From Panonychus citri (Eukaryota > Arthropoda > Arachnida > Trombidiformes > Tetranychidae), in assembly GCF_014898815.1 (NCBI RefSeq), contig NW_026515477.1:496001-560000 (forward strand): DNA of 64,000 nucleotides, read 5' to 3'. Position 1 is the first letter of the stretch. Every line of letters starts with the position of its first letter. Made by a program: the position numbers and the translations under genes. Shown piece by piece: positions 1-10,900 of this stretch. The notes beneath the pieces were generated by a model. The model made no database searches, was not told where the DNA came from, and worked only from the letters and a program-made list of their open reading frames with translations.

Positions 1-363
1 TGATCAAATTAAATACCAGGTACAATTAAAATTGTTTGATTAAAAATTGATTAACGATTGATGGTAATTAACTTAAACAGGTAAATGTTATTGACTTTAT
101 AATAGAATCATTATCACCTGAACAATCAAAACAAAGGTTAATGATTGAATGATGATCAGAATGAATTTCATGTTGATTGTCAATCTATTTGTAATTGGAT
201 TAACATATTAATGGATTAGAATTTAATTCTTGACGATAATTTTTTTCTTCCTCTTTTCAGAACTTTCTCTTGAACTTTCTCATGCCCTTCGATCAATCAT
301 CATCTATGCAACTCTCACATTAGCATGGATGCAAATCTCACCCTTTTCATCGTCGTCATCATC

Positions 364-365
<2 letters not shown>

Positions 366-429
<64 letters not shown>
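366..429. repeat. (CT)n microsatellite
   Basis: An uninterrupted CT dinucleotide run of about 64 bases. Similar tracts recur at 2566-2611, 35937-35971 and 50894-50931, and as GA at 54351-54388. Confidence 0.97.
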
Positions 430-431
<2 letters not shown>

Positions 432-2562
432 CTGAGAACTAGTTACTCAAGCAAATCGTTTACCATCATCATCATCTTCTTATTGTTGGTTTTGTATTTT
501 AGCCGTTATTTAAGTCTCTCGCCTCTCTCATCATCATCCACATCATTGTCGTTGTCCCGCTATCTTCCGGTTCAACCGGAAATCTTACGAGTCTCTCAAG
601 GTGAACTGAGGGGAAAGAGGGTGAGGTCCAGGATAAACCGGAAACATCTGTTACAGTCGCGTGAGTCGAGCAAAAAAAAACTACAAACGTCTTTTATTTT
701 TCCATCTTCATCTTTTTTTGAATCTTCATCAACAATCAAAAGATGATGATTTACCTGTTGTTAGAAAGTGACAACTTCTTAGAAACTTTATCTTCATAAT
801 AATTTTTACTCGTGGGAATCATAACAATTTACCTTAACAATTATCTAATCATTTTCGCATATTTAAATTGTTCATATTTCACCTTGAGACATGATGAGAA
901 ATGTTTTTTTCTTTCTACTCTCTCTCTCTCTCTCTCTTCTTATAGTAAATATTAGCTCATCAATTGGCACCTTATCATCTCGTTATCTTCATCATTTTCA
1001 CCTTTTAGCATCTTCATGGTACTCGAATAAAAATTCTGATTGTTCCACTTTAGAACTTTTCTTTCTCTCTCTTTACTTATATTTATCTTTCATTAATCTT
1101 TGATCACGATTTTGGTGAAATGTTTTCATTTCCGTTTATTTTTAATTGGCAATCAATGATTAAAGGAAGTAACAAGTTAAACTAATCAATTTAACTTTTA
1201 GCAATTAAAACTACTGATTAGATTGTGAGAGAGTGAGAAAAATTTTCTTTTCCAAATCAACTAACAGTTTGAATCTTAACATTTATACATCAATCTAGTT
1301 TATCTATGTGATACCTTAGATTTCATAAGAAAATAAGTAACATTTTTTTACCTTTAGGTTATGATTATTTATTTTATTGATCTTTACCTTTGACCCAAAC
1401 TCATTTAACTGGCCATTGGACCTACAACGTTGAAATGACCTTCAAGGAGCAGAGAGAGTGAAAGCTTAAGATTCCTGAGATTTGGATGTTTTTTTTAACA
1501 ACAAATCAACTGATTAGAGTGAAAAGTTAACACTTAACTTTTTGTTCATCACTTAAAACGAAAGCTTCATGAGGATAAAAGAAGAAGAAAAGTTCAAGAA
1601 TCAGGTATTCAGAACTCTCAGAGTTTCACTTTCATCCCTCGTTATACAAGCTAATCATCTTTATCTTCATCATCATCTTTATGTATCTCTCTCTCTTCTC
1701 TGTGTTATGTCGTCTTGAACTGGTCTTTAGGGTCATCCTAAAGTGCTAAGGCCTTAGGGCAAATTGTTTTTGCTCTTCATTGCTTAAACTTCATCTTCAT
1801 GATCATTATCTATGATTCTACATCTTCTTCCTTTTACTTTTCATCATCAATCTAAAATAATAATAATTCTAATTGTAATATTTACGTAATCCAGAAGCAT
1901 CAGCTTTATAATATTAGTTTACAATCAACATCGCCTATTAGATATGTAAACAATTAACTTACCTGGTTACCGGTTTTTTAAATAACTTTGGTTGATTAGT
2001 TCGTTGATTTAGTTGATTTAGTCACTTTAACTTTCTCACTTTTATCTATCATTTACAATTTTAACAATAAAGGATAATTGTAGATTCCAAATTGATATGA
2101 AACATTATTCAGATGATTGTATCGATGATTCAAAGTAGAAAATATCAAATGGGAATAAAAAACAGTGAAAATAAGAAACGTTGAATTTTCAAATGCTGAT
2201 GGTTGAGTTGTTAGCGATCATGATGATGGTTAATTTTTTGGAACTGAATAACAGATAAGACGATGAAGTTGCTGTTGTTGTTTGGTGATGAGGATGAAAA
2301 AAGAGGTAGTTGGATAAGGCCAAAGTCTTTTACTCCGCCTTGTTACTTGTTTTCTCGTTTTCTTGTTTTACTCCCGTGTGAACATCTCTCTCTCCATCCT
2401 CATCTTTTATCATCCTTTTGCGTTCTCCCTTTTATGTCGTTCTGTTTATTTTGTATTTCTGTCTCTCACCGTCTTTAGTCTCCTTCTTTTCATCTTTTCT
2501 CTCTCCATCATCTTCATCTTCTTCCTTTTCCTTTTCCTCTTCTACAATAACAGACATCTAAC

Positions 2563-2565
<3 letters not shown>

Positions 2566-2611
<46 letters not shown>
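2566..2611. repeat. (CT)n microsatellite
   Basis: A perfect CT dinucleotide run of about 46 bases inside pyrimidine-rich DNA. Confidence 0.97.
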
Positions 2612-2614
<3 letters not shown>

Positions 2615-2883
2615 TGTCGATCTCCCATACGAATAGTTACTATTTGACCTTATAAAAGATCAGCTTTTTAAGGTCAAACTGCTGGTCGACAATTTGTAAA
2701 ACCCATTGATCGGTGGATGTTTGATTGACGATGATGGGAAACATGCATATCAACGGTAATTAAGATCAGTTGCATGCTGATATTATTAATACGTTTGAAG
2801 AGATAATAATGTTCATCGTCATAGTAAATGGTGTTTCATTTAAAAGCAGAACATGTAAACAATACAATGCATTTCTTATCTAC

Positions 2884-3060
2884 TAGAGCTATTTCACTGA
2901 ATATCCCAAGAACTAAAAGTCATGTAAATGTCAAAATCGATCAGGACTAACCAGAATTAAAGTGCTTTTCCCTACGATTTTCAAGGCCATTTTCCGAAGG
3001 ACATGTTTAAAGGTCGTTTTGAGGTCACAATGCGAAAGAACATACCAAATTACCTCGAAA
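2884..3060. repeat. Dispersed repeat, copy 1
   Basis: This stretch closely resembles 38345-38520. Shared blocks include GCTATTTCACT followed by (A/G)AATATC, AAGAACT(T/A)AAAGTC, and a block CGATTTTCAAGGCCATTTT. The spacing between blocks is similar but the sequences between them have diverged, as expected for an old interspersed element. I see no terminal repeats or coding capacity, so the class is unknown. It lies about 250 bp upstream of the PIN4 start codon, so it may overlap that gene's upstream region. Confidence 0.7.
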
Positions 3061-3309
3061 ATTTATTTGGGAACGACTGTATTATTAATATATGTATAAT
3101 TTTCTGGTTCAATGCCACAAACAACTTTGTTTCGAACTTTGTTTTGTTTGAAGAAAAAGGAAAACTCGACAATAGATGGCGTTCGAGTAGAAATAGATGA
3201 TTGTTTATGTTTATGTTTTGTTTGTTAAGTAAAAAGAGTTAATTATAATTTGAATTATTCTTTTTCGTTTGTTTATTTATTGTGATCAAAGTAAATTGTC
3301 TATTCTGAG

Positions 3310-3705
3310 ATGCCTCCAAAAAAGGGTAACACTTCATCAGGAAGTAAACAAAGTTCGGGAAAATCAGGTGGTGATGGAAAAACAAAGGAAACAAAAGAGA
3401 AAACTGGATCAGGTAACTCGATTAAAGTTCGTCATATTTTATGTGAAAAACAATCAAAAGCATTGGAAGCGATCGAGAAATTAAAGACTGGAATGAGTTT
3501 CTCCGAGGTGGCTCGTTTGTACAGCGAAGATAAAGCAAGAAGTGGTGGTGACCTTGGATGGATGACAAGAGGATCGATGGTCGGACCTTTCCAAGATGCC
3601 GCTTTCGCCATGTCAACATCAACACCAAATAATCCAATTTACACCGACCCACCGGTTAAAACTAAACATGGTTATCATGTCATCATGGTGGAAGGAAAAA
3701 AATAG
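3310..3705 (+). CDS. PIN4: PIN4 / parvulin-type peptidyl-prolyl cis-trans isomerase
   Basis: This is an intronless 131-aa protein, the same length as vertebrate PIN4 (Par14). Residues 1-36 form a basic Gly/Ser/Lys-rich tail starting MPPKKG, which in the family supports nucleic-acid binding and nuclear localisation. The parvulin rotamase domain follows at about 38-131, with the hallmark strings KVRHILCEK, YSEDKARSGGDLGWMTRGS, MVGPFQDAAFA and TDPPVKTKHGYHVIMVEG. Family members isomerise peptidyl-prolyl bonds, bind DNA, and join pre-ribosomal particles. The ATG is chosen because the MPPK start is family-typical. The gene converges with the minus-strand NAT10-like fragment, whose last codon lies 122 bp beyond this stop. 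An AGATGGC motif sits about 136 bp upstream of the ATG. I see no internal defect. Identification is very secure. Confidence 0.97.
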   Translation: MPPKKGNTSSGSKQSSGKSGGDGKTKETKEKTGSGNSIKVRHILCEKQSKALEAIEKLKTGMSFSEVARLYSEDKARSGGDLGWMTRGSMVGPFQDAAFAMSTSTPNNPIYTDPPVKTKHGYHVIMVEGKK

Positions 3706-3714
3706 ATGTCAACA

Positions 3715-3720
3715 TTTATT
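3715..3720 (-). terminator. Candidate AATAAA polyadenylation signal, minus strand
   Basis: AATAAA reads on the minus strand (TTTATT on plus) about 107 bp downstream of the NAT10-like fragment's stop. It falls just after the PIN4 stop, so 3' ends of the two strands may overlap. Confidence 0.35.
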
Positions 3721-3826
3721 GGTTAACATTGATAACCAATTTTCAAAAGGATTCAGACTTTTATAATTGAACATTTTGCTACAAATATAAACCATGAGGT
3801 TGATTTGAATTTTGCCAACTTTTCTT

Positions 3827-4192
3827 TCATAGTTTTTTTAACTTAACCTTTTTAAGATCAACTGTAATTTTTTCATACGAAACGTCTGAAATCGTACGGC
3901 CAATCTTTGAGGTTGAAAGTTCGGGTTTATCGTGTTCCAGAATTTTAATCATGATAAAACTGTTTTCACCTGTTAATTCATTTGTAGATTGTCTTATATA
4001 AACTGGAATGAAACCACCTGATTTCCAGAATCGATAAAGATCATGAGTGATTCCATAACAAACACCAATGTAATCGAGTCGTTCAGGTCTCCTCTCTTCG
4101 AGGCAAATCAACAATGGTGGTAGTTTTTTTACCAGAGTTTCCGTTTGTTTCGACTTACCATTTTTAAATGGATGTAGTGGAATCAGTGATGA
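3827..4192 (-). pseudogene. Orphan C-terminal fragment of NAT10/Kre33 RNA cytidine acetyltransferase
   Basis: The open frame running from about 4192 down to 3827 encodes a stretch that matches the acetyltransferase region of NAT10 (Kre33). Diagnostic strings are LPPLLICLEE, RPERLDYIGVCYGI, FWKSGGFIPVYIRQ and TNELTGENSFIMIKIL; the family has the pattern LDY(L/I)GVSYG, FWKRxGFVPVY(L/I)RQ and NDLTGEHSxIM. NAT10 makes N4-acetylcytidine in 18S rRNA and tRNA. The fragment lacks everything upstream: no helicase, no ATPase, and no in-frame ATG before the match, with a TAA a few codons before it. After the match it ends in about 35 unrelated residues. I see no splice acceptor that would join it to an upstream exon. 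It is most likely a truncated duplicate or retrocopy fragment. A terminal exon of a misassembled gene cannot be excluded. Confidence 0.6.
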
Positions 4193-4271
4193 AATTTACC
4201 TCGAATTATTTACAGATCAATTGTAATTATCTCAAGACAACGAACTCTAATCACAACAAAAGAGAAAAGAA

Positions 4272-4631
4272 TCAGTTGTTCAGATCCATTTCCATTCTTT
4301 CCAATATTAAATAGTATTCGGGATGGAATTTGCATGTGACTTCGAAAGCTTTTCCGATCAAAGAATAATGTTGCTTAAGGGTAGGAACATCCAAAGTCAA
4401 TCTTCGAGAATCTAAACAACTCAAAAGCTTAGAATAACACTCCCAAAAACTCGGTTTTGGTTCCATTCCTGGTTGAGGAAAACCTCTTAAAAACTCTCCG
4501 CTCAAAAGGAGAAGTTGATGTTCTTGCAATTGGATGGGCTTTGATGATGAAATTTGTCGATAAAGAGGAGATAATGCATATCTACTTTCATCATCTAAAC
4601 GATCTCGGATAAATTCATCAGGAAAATTCAT
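4272..4631 (-). CDS. Hypothetical protein, 119 aa, single exon
   Basis: A 119-aa open frame starts with ATG at 4631 and ends with TGA at 4272. I do not recognise the family. The composition is ordinary and protein-like: non-repetitive, with Trp, Cys, Tyr and His well spread, and with likely helices (around LQEHQLLLLSGEFLRGF, then WECYSKLLSCLDSRRL, then KAFEVTCKFHPEYYLILERM). There is no signal peptide or membrane segment. It lies 80 bp upstream of the NAT10-like fragment on the same strand, but the TGA and the lack of matching splice sites argue against one joined gene. Intron-free small genes are common in this window. Its reality rests on composition and length in AT-rich DNA, where a 119-codon frame is unlikely by chance. 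Confidence 0.55.
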   Translation of the reverse strand: MNFPDEFIRDRLDDESRYALSPLYRQISSSKPIQLQEHQLLLLSGEFLRGFPQPGMEPKPSFWECYSKLLSCLDSRRLTLDVPTLKQHYSLIGKAFEVTCKFHPEYYLILERMEMDLNN

Positions 4632-4999
4632 AATGAAGAAAAAAGATTTATGAAGTTAATTAAGCAAAGACGAACTAGTTAACCAAAATGATGCAAAAAG
4701 CAAAACTTTCAAAAACTTATAACCCAATGATTTTTTTTCTCATAAACATCTGACCTAAAGAAACTCAACTCGATCAAAGTTTAGCGGGAAAGTTGAATTT
4801 TTCGAGAAAGTGGTACTAGAATAAGAAGTAATATCGATTCAACTGAGAGATTTGGAAATTTGATAATTTTATATTGAGATAAAGTCCAAGGTATAAGATG
4901 ATCCACTGCTCTTTTTTGATTGCCCACCGAAGATGATTGACTAATTTCACCTTCCAGGTAAATCTGAACAAAACATAAGACTTCGTTACTATTTGATCG

Positions 5000-7900
5000 A
5001 CTCTCTCAGAATCGGCTGATGATTGTTGTCACAATCACGACCATGACAACCACCACAATCTCCACCTTTCAATCCCACCACCACCACCAAATAGCCACAA
5101 CAGGTGAACTAATATCATCAACAAGCAAAAAAAGTTATACATTATATTATATTGTTAATACAATTATGTGATCATCAAAAATTGTTAAAAAAAAGTTTTT
5201 CTCCCTTTAATCTCTGCTACCATCTAGCGTCTCGAAAAATAAGCTCTAAATGTCTAACGGATGATAAAATAGTGGTTCTTGTAAGTAATATCGATCCACA
5301 GAAAAAGGGTAAGAAAAATTCTATTCATTTGATGTATAATATGTATGTGTGTGTGTGATAAACCGATTGAGAAAAACTCAGGGAGCATGTGAAACTATTT
5401 GATGATAAAAGATGAGGAGAAAAAAAAGATGAGGATGGAGAGTGAGATGAAATGAGAGAATCATAATATTAGGAGTAAAAGTATTCACAGGAAGAGTAAC
5501 ATTCACTGAGAGTAATCTAACTGACAATGAATTACTTCCCAGTTAAATCTTAATGTTACTATTTCAGTGATATTTTAATTTTACTTGTTGTTTTGCTAAT
5601 CATCATCATCCCAATCATAACAATCTAAATGATGACACTTTGTTAGCATCCATTGGATTAAGTGATGTGATTTCATGTGATTTGAGCACAGAGATTTTTT
5701 CTAATAATCTGTAACCAGAATTTTCTCACAACCAAATCTCAATTATCATAGTAAATGCCGAGAACAACAACAACAACATTATCATCTTCCTCTTTGACAG
5801 TTGATCATCATCATCATTAAACACTTCACTTCATCATTCATCATTTTATATCATCTTTTTGTCCACTAGATGGTGAAAATTATCAATCATCACAATTTTT
5901 GTCTTTTACTTTAATCTTCCCTTTGTAATATTAAATCAACATTCAGGTTGATTGATTTTCATCAATTTTGGTAATAAAAATCAATTAAAGGTCAACGTTA
6001 ATCATGGTAAGTGAACAATTTATTATTTTAAGTTCACTTGATTGTAATAATCATCTTTTGCAATGATAATTTTTCTGATTATCTTGTTGACATTCATCGG
6101 TTTTATTTAATGTGAATTTCATGTTGAAACATTTCATGGTTCTAATAGATTATGATTATCATGAAAATCTCTGAGTAAGTGTTTTTAATAAAATTCTGTA
6201 GGAATAATACAATAGAAGATAAAAGTATTTCTCTTACGAAATTCTTTTATCATCATCTTATTATCAAATCTTTTCTGTAACATTTTCTTTCAATGGAAGA
6301 TAAAACTTTCGTCCAAATTTGCAGAGTATTAATATCTTTAAGAAGATAATGAAAATACTATCATTTTATTCATAGAGAATTTGAAAGATAACCTAATATC
6401 TTCACCTCGAGAAGGAATCTAATCCATGTACCACCTTCATCCACTCCCAACACCAACATGATGACAACTTTTATTATTCCAAAATTCCCTGAGGCATTTT
6501 CTTCACTCAGTTCTCATTTATTCAATACCCTGATAAGCACATTCACTTGTTATATTTTCCTGTAACATTGAGACAACCTTGTGATTGAATTCCTGTGTTA
6601 TACTTTAATTAACAATGTAATATGTAAATTAATGAGTTAATCAATCACCATTGATTAATAATTCTGCCAATGGATTAACATGTAACCGTTTAACTAAATT
6701 TATACAATTATTGATTAGTTAATGAGTCTTTGTTATCCTTTTCCTGATTTTTTCGAGTTGTAAATACAAAATCAATTATCATTAACAAAGACAATCAAAT
6801 GGTAATGATTAACATTTATCTGTGTATTTGGTTGAATCGCTTTAATCATCATCATCATTTCTTAATCGCTTGATTGTAATGATTACCGATTAACTGGATG
6901 GATTAAGACAATTATTGATTGTGATTTATCATCACAATAAGAGATGACAATCAAATCTCTACTTATTTAAAGACATTTCAGATTCTAATCTAAGCTTTTC
7001 ACTCTTTCATTGATAATTTCTAATTGAGATTAGATTGAGATTCATTATTGAATTGCAATTTTATCTATTAGATTTTATCTTAACCTGTTATTATTAAATG
7101 ATCTTAAATTGAATCATGTTAGTCTTTATTATGTGAGGAAACATTTGAAACAGAGTTTCAGTGAGAGATAATAATATATCCGGAAGTAAAAAGGATAATA
7201 TCTTAATGACGAAGAAAATGAAAAATCAGAATCAACCAATTCGTTCAATTTGTTTTTCCAGATTTCAACTCCTCTGGCTGATTCCATTAGATACTCAGAA
7301 AACTAATCGATAACAGTTCATCAAGCTCATTAGAACCAACAAAAGATAACATCATTGATTTTATTCTGAGATGAAAGTGATGAAAACAATATGATGTTTT
7401 CCATGGTTATCATTAAGATTTTGTTCAATTCATTGCTTTTTTCTTGGTGTTGCAATGAAACCATCAGGAGAAAGTTGAACAGGGAAGAGGGGGTGAGATA
7501 CTTAGAGCTTCCTGTTCATGGCTTCAGGGTAAATTCAATGATAATTTGACAAGAATTTATGAATTCGAGAGGAAACCTTTTAAAAATAAATTCTCAATCT
7601 TTTCTCCCGCTTTCTTTTCATTCATCTGAATACAAGACGAAATCATGTAAGGAAAAGTACAAGTGATTCGAGTTTGGTTCAAATGAAGAAAAGTCAATTA
7701 AGATGAATCGAGGAAAAGCCAAAAGAAAAATATTCACTCACATCGAATTCTGATTTGATCGAATTGTTTGTTCATGTTAACCATGAATGCTGAATATTCA
7801 TTCCTTCCTCATGATTATGAATCTTTTACCATTCAATTTTCATCTTCATCATCATTTTCTCTTCTTCTCTTTTTTTACTATTCGTACCATCATCTTTTTT

Positions 7901-10900
7901 TATGTTTATTTGCCTTCAAATGTTATTTTCATTTCAATCTTTTTTTTTTCATCTTCCCATGATCATGACGATCCTTATGGTTCCAATCCATTTTCATAGT
8001 AACATGTAATCCATTGAGCAACAATCAAATACATTAGACTTCATCATCAACTTTATCAGCATCATCACCAGAATATAATCATTATCATCATCATCTTCTC
8101 ATCTGATGTCTGACAAAAGATATAACTCAATGTGTCATTTACTATTTGATAACTTTAGTCTTTCACCGTCACCTCTGAGTATTTCAAAGTCTCAGTTTCA
8201 TATTTTTCAATGGAAAATTTTGCTCAGCATTTCATGATATTTAATATGTTTCCTTCATCTGATTCACCCTTTATTCAATTTGTCTTATGTTTTCTAACTT
8301 ATCATCATCATCGAGATTCATAATCATCACCATTATTCATTCAATCATCTTGAAAGATGAAGAAAATTTGAAATGATGGAGAAAATGAAGAAAAGATAAT
8401 CTTTCATACTCACTTGTTAGTCTGTCTGATATATATTAATAATAGAACTTGAAATTGAAGTTAAGGTAATTGCGCATTCACATTGAATTATCTCAACTGA
8501 ATAAAATGATGAACTTTATTAACATCACCCAAACTCTAATATCAACTACCTGACAATCAGAATTTTTGATAAACAGAGAAAAAAAATTTCGATTACATGG
8601 AAAAGATTGTATTGGTTCGTGTACAATGTTACGAGTTTATGTTTGATTATCAATAGAGAAGAAGAAGAAAAAAAAGATGAGGATGAAAAATTGCAAAAAG
8701 AATATACTAATAATGATAATATGGAAGAAAATTATGATGATGATGGAGATGGAGATGGAGATAGGAAGAGATGAATTACTGGGAGAGTAAATTTACCATG
8801 AGAATTATTTTTACATTCATATTTCCCATGTTATCTTTTGTCTGTCTTATTGATTGGAAACTTTATTATTAGATAAAAGTTATTAGTCTAATGAGATTCC
8901 CTTCAGGGGTTAGTTATCAAAAGAAAGTAAAAAAAGATAATAGTTGGATGATGAAGGATAATGATGATAATGGTAATCATGATTTTGAGGTGATGATGAT
9001 CATCATCATCATGAACAGGAAAAGGAAACAAAAATGATACAAAATTCATTATCATCTACCTGAAGGTGTTTATCATATCGATTTCTCCCCTCAGATAAAT
9101 TCCAGCTTAAAATAACATTCTACTTGGATGATCCTCTTTTTGACATATTGGATAATATCACACTCAGAATTTTATTTCAAATCTTCATGAATTATCCAGT
9201 TTGACTGTTAATTAGTTTCAATAATTAAAGAATCAAGAGTCAAAATTGATGAATAGATTAAGAGGAGAGAAAAATAATCTTCTTAATTACTCATTTCCGT
9301 TCCAACTCTTGACAAGAATCAAGAGTTTGAATCAACAAGAATTGAGAAAAAAATAGAACATTTTTTTTCTCATTATTTTCACATTTTCATGATAATTTTT
9401 TTTTCTTTCTCTAGTTTTTGATTCATGAAGAACAAACAAATTATATTCATAGAGCAGTTTCATGCTAATCTCACACCCTGTCAACTGTGGTGTGTCATGC
9501 TGAGTTACTTTAATTACAATTATAATCACTGAATCATAACAGTTAAGTTGATAATTTGATTCGCCATCTTGATGAATTCATTTTCTGTGTCTTTGCTACT
9601 CAGTTTCAATTTCAGTTGGAATAATTTTCAACATTATAAATTTTATTGTTGATTCTAAATGTAAATGATTTAATCTGAATCATATCAAGAATCGTTGTGA
9701 TCCAATTTATTTACCATCTTAATCAATAATTTGTGATGGTCCTAAAGCTTGATAGTCAAGTTACATTACTATTGTTATCCTAATACCGATAATATCTTAA
9801 TCTTATTATTAACCAGGGAGGATAAACTAAGGAAACATCAACATTTCATTATAACCAGAATCAAGGATTAGGTTGAATATTAGTTCTGGTTACGATTTAT
9901 AATAATTAATAACTTGATTAACTGTCAGTTTAATTACTGATTATTGCAAGAATGATGAATGGATTTTTTCACTTTTATATTCTGATAATTGAAGTATAAT
10001 TATTACCATAATCAAGAATATTGATCTTGATCAAAGTTAATTAAATTTTCTATCAAGTTTAAGATTTTCATCTTTCTATCTCCATTGAAGATTCATGAGA
10101 CTCCCTGTTATTTAGATGATGAACTGATTCATTCTGGTAATAAATTGATCAGTTTCACAAGCAATTTGTCAGAATTACTATTTACTATTAGGTGAAGGCA
10201 ATTGAAAGGTAATTGAAAAAAAAAGAATCCGGAAAATAAACTTCATTTTTTATTCTATCTCTTGATTCAATTTCATGATAACATGAAGATATAGAAAATC
10301 TTAATATCTATTTACCATGAACATGAGAAGTTGGTACAATATTAAATTTCCAAAAGAATGAGAGTTCCAATTTTCGATTAACTTTAAACTTGCAAGTTGA
10401 TTGTAAGAATTAATCAGCAATAACCATGTAATGCTCATCAATCGATTGGACTAAATTTTGAAAATCGAAACTCATCTGAAACAAAAATTCATCAGAATGA
10501 TCACTCTGGTGATTTCAATGATTGAATCGGTTAATTTTTCTTTCCTTGGAACTGGAAATAGTTTATGGCTTCATGGGAACATGAATTCAGATGAAATAAT
10601 GGCAACAAAACTAAAATGATGAATAAACTGCTGACTAGTGAAACGAATTCGTAGTAGAATTGAAAGGAGAAGTTCACCAAAATCGGCAATCTAAATGTTC
10701 TGATTCAAGAAAAACCATGAATTCTGTTGGGCTCAACAAATTTGTTTCGAAACTGAAAAAATGCTTTAGAAAACAGAATCATCTTAATCTTACTTGACTT
10801 ATCTTATTCTTTGAACTGTTCATCATTTACCTTGAAATAATAAAAGTAAAACTCATGAGAGAAATACATGATTTCATGGTAATAGCGAAGATTGTGTTTT

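Larger units (their letters stand above)
1..2880. other. Gene-free AT-rich stretch with CT microsatellites
   Basis: I see no supportable gene here. Open frames near 230-442, 483-746, 891-1103 and 2263-2647 translate to low-complexity Ser/Leu runs produced by CT tracts and T-rich DNA. The stretch may be intergenic, or intron or UTR of a gene lying to the left of the window. Confidence 0.6.

Noticed and set aside
230..746. Open frames of 70-87 codons over the CT microsatellite
   Set aside because: The translations are Ser/Leu repeats created by the CT tract; no start context, no conserved motif.
3003..3200. 65-codon plus-strand frame upstream of PIN4
   Set aside because: It overlaps the dispersed repeat and has no recognisable content; probably chance or repeat-derived.
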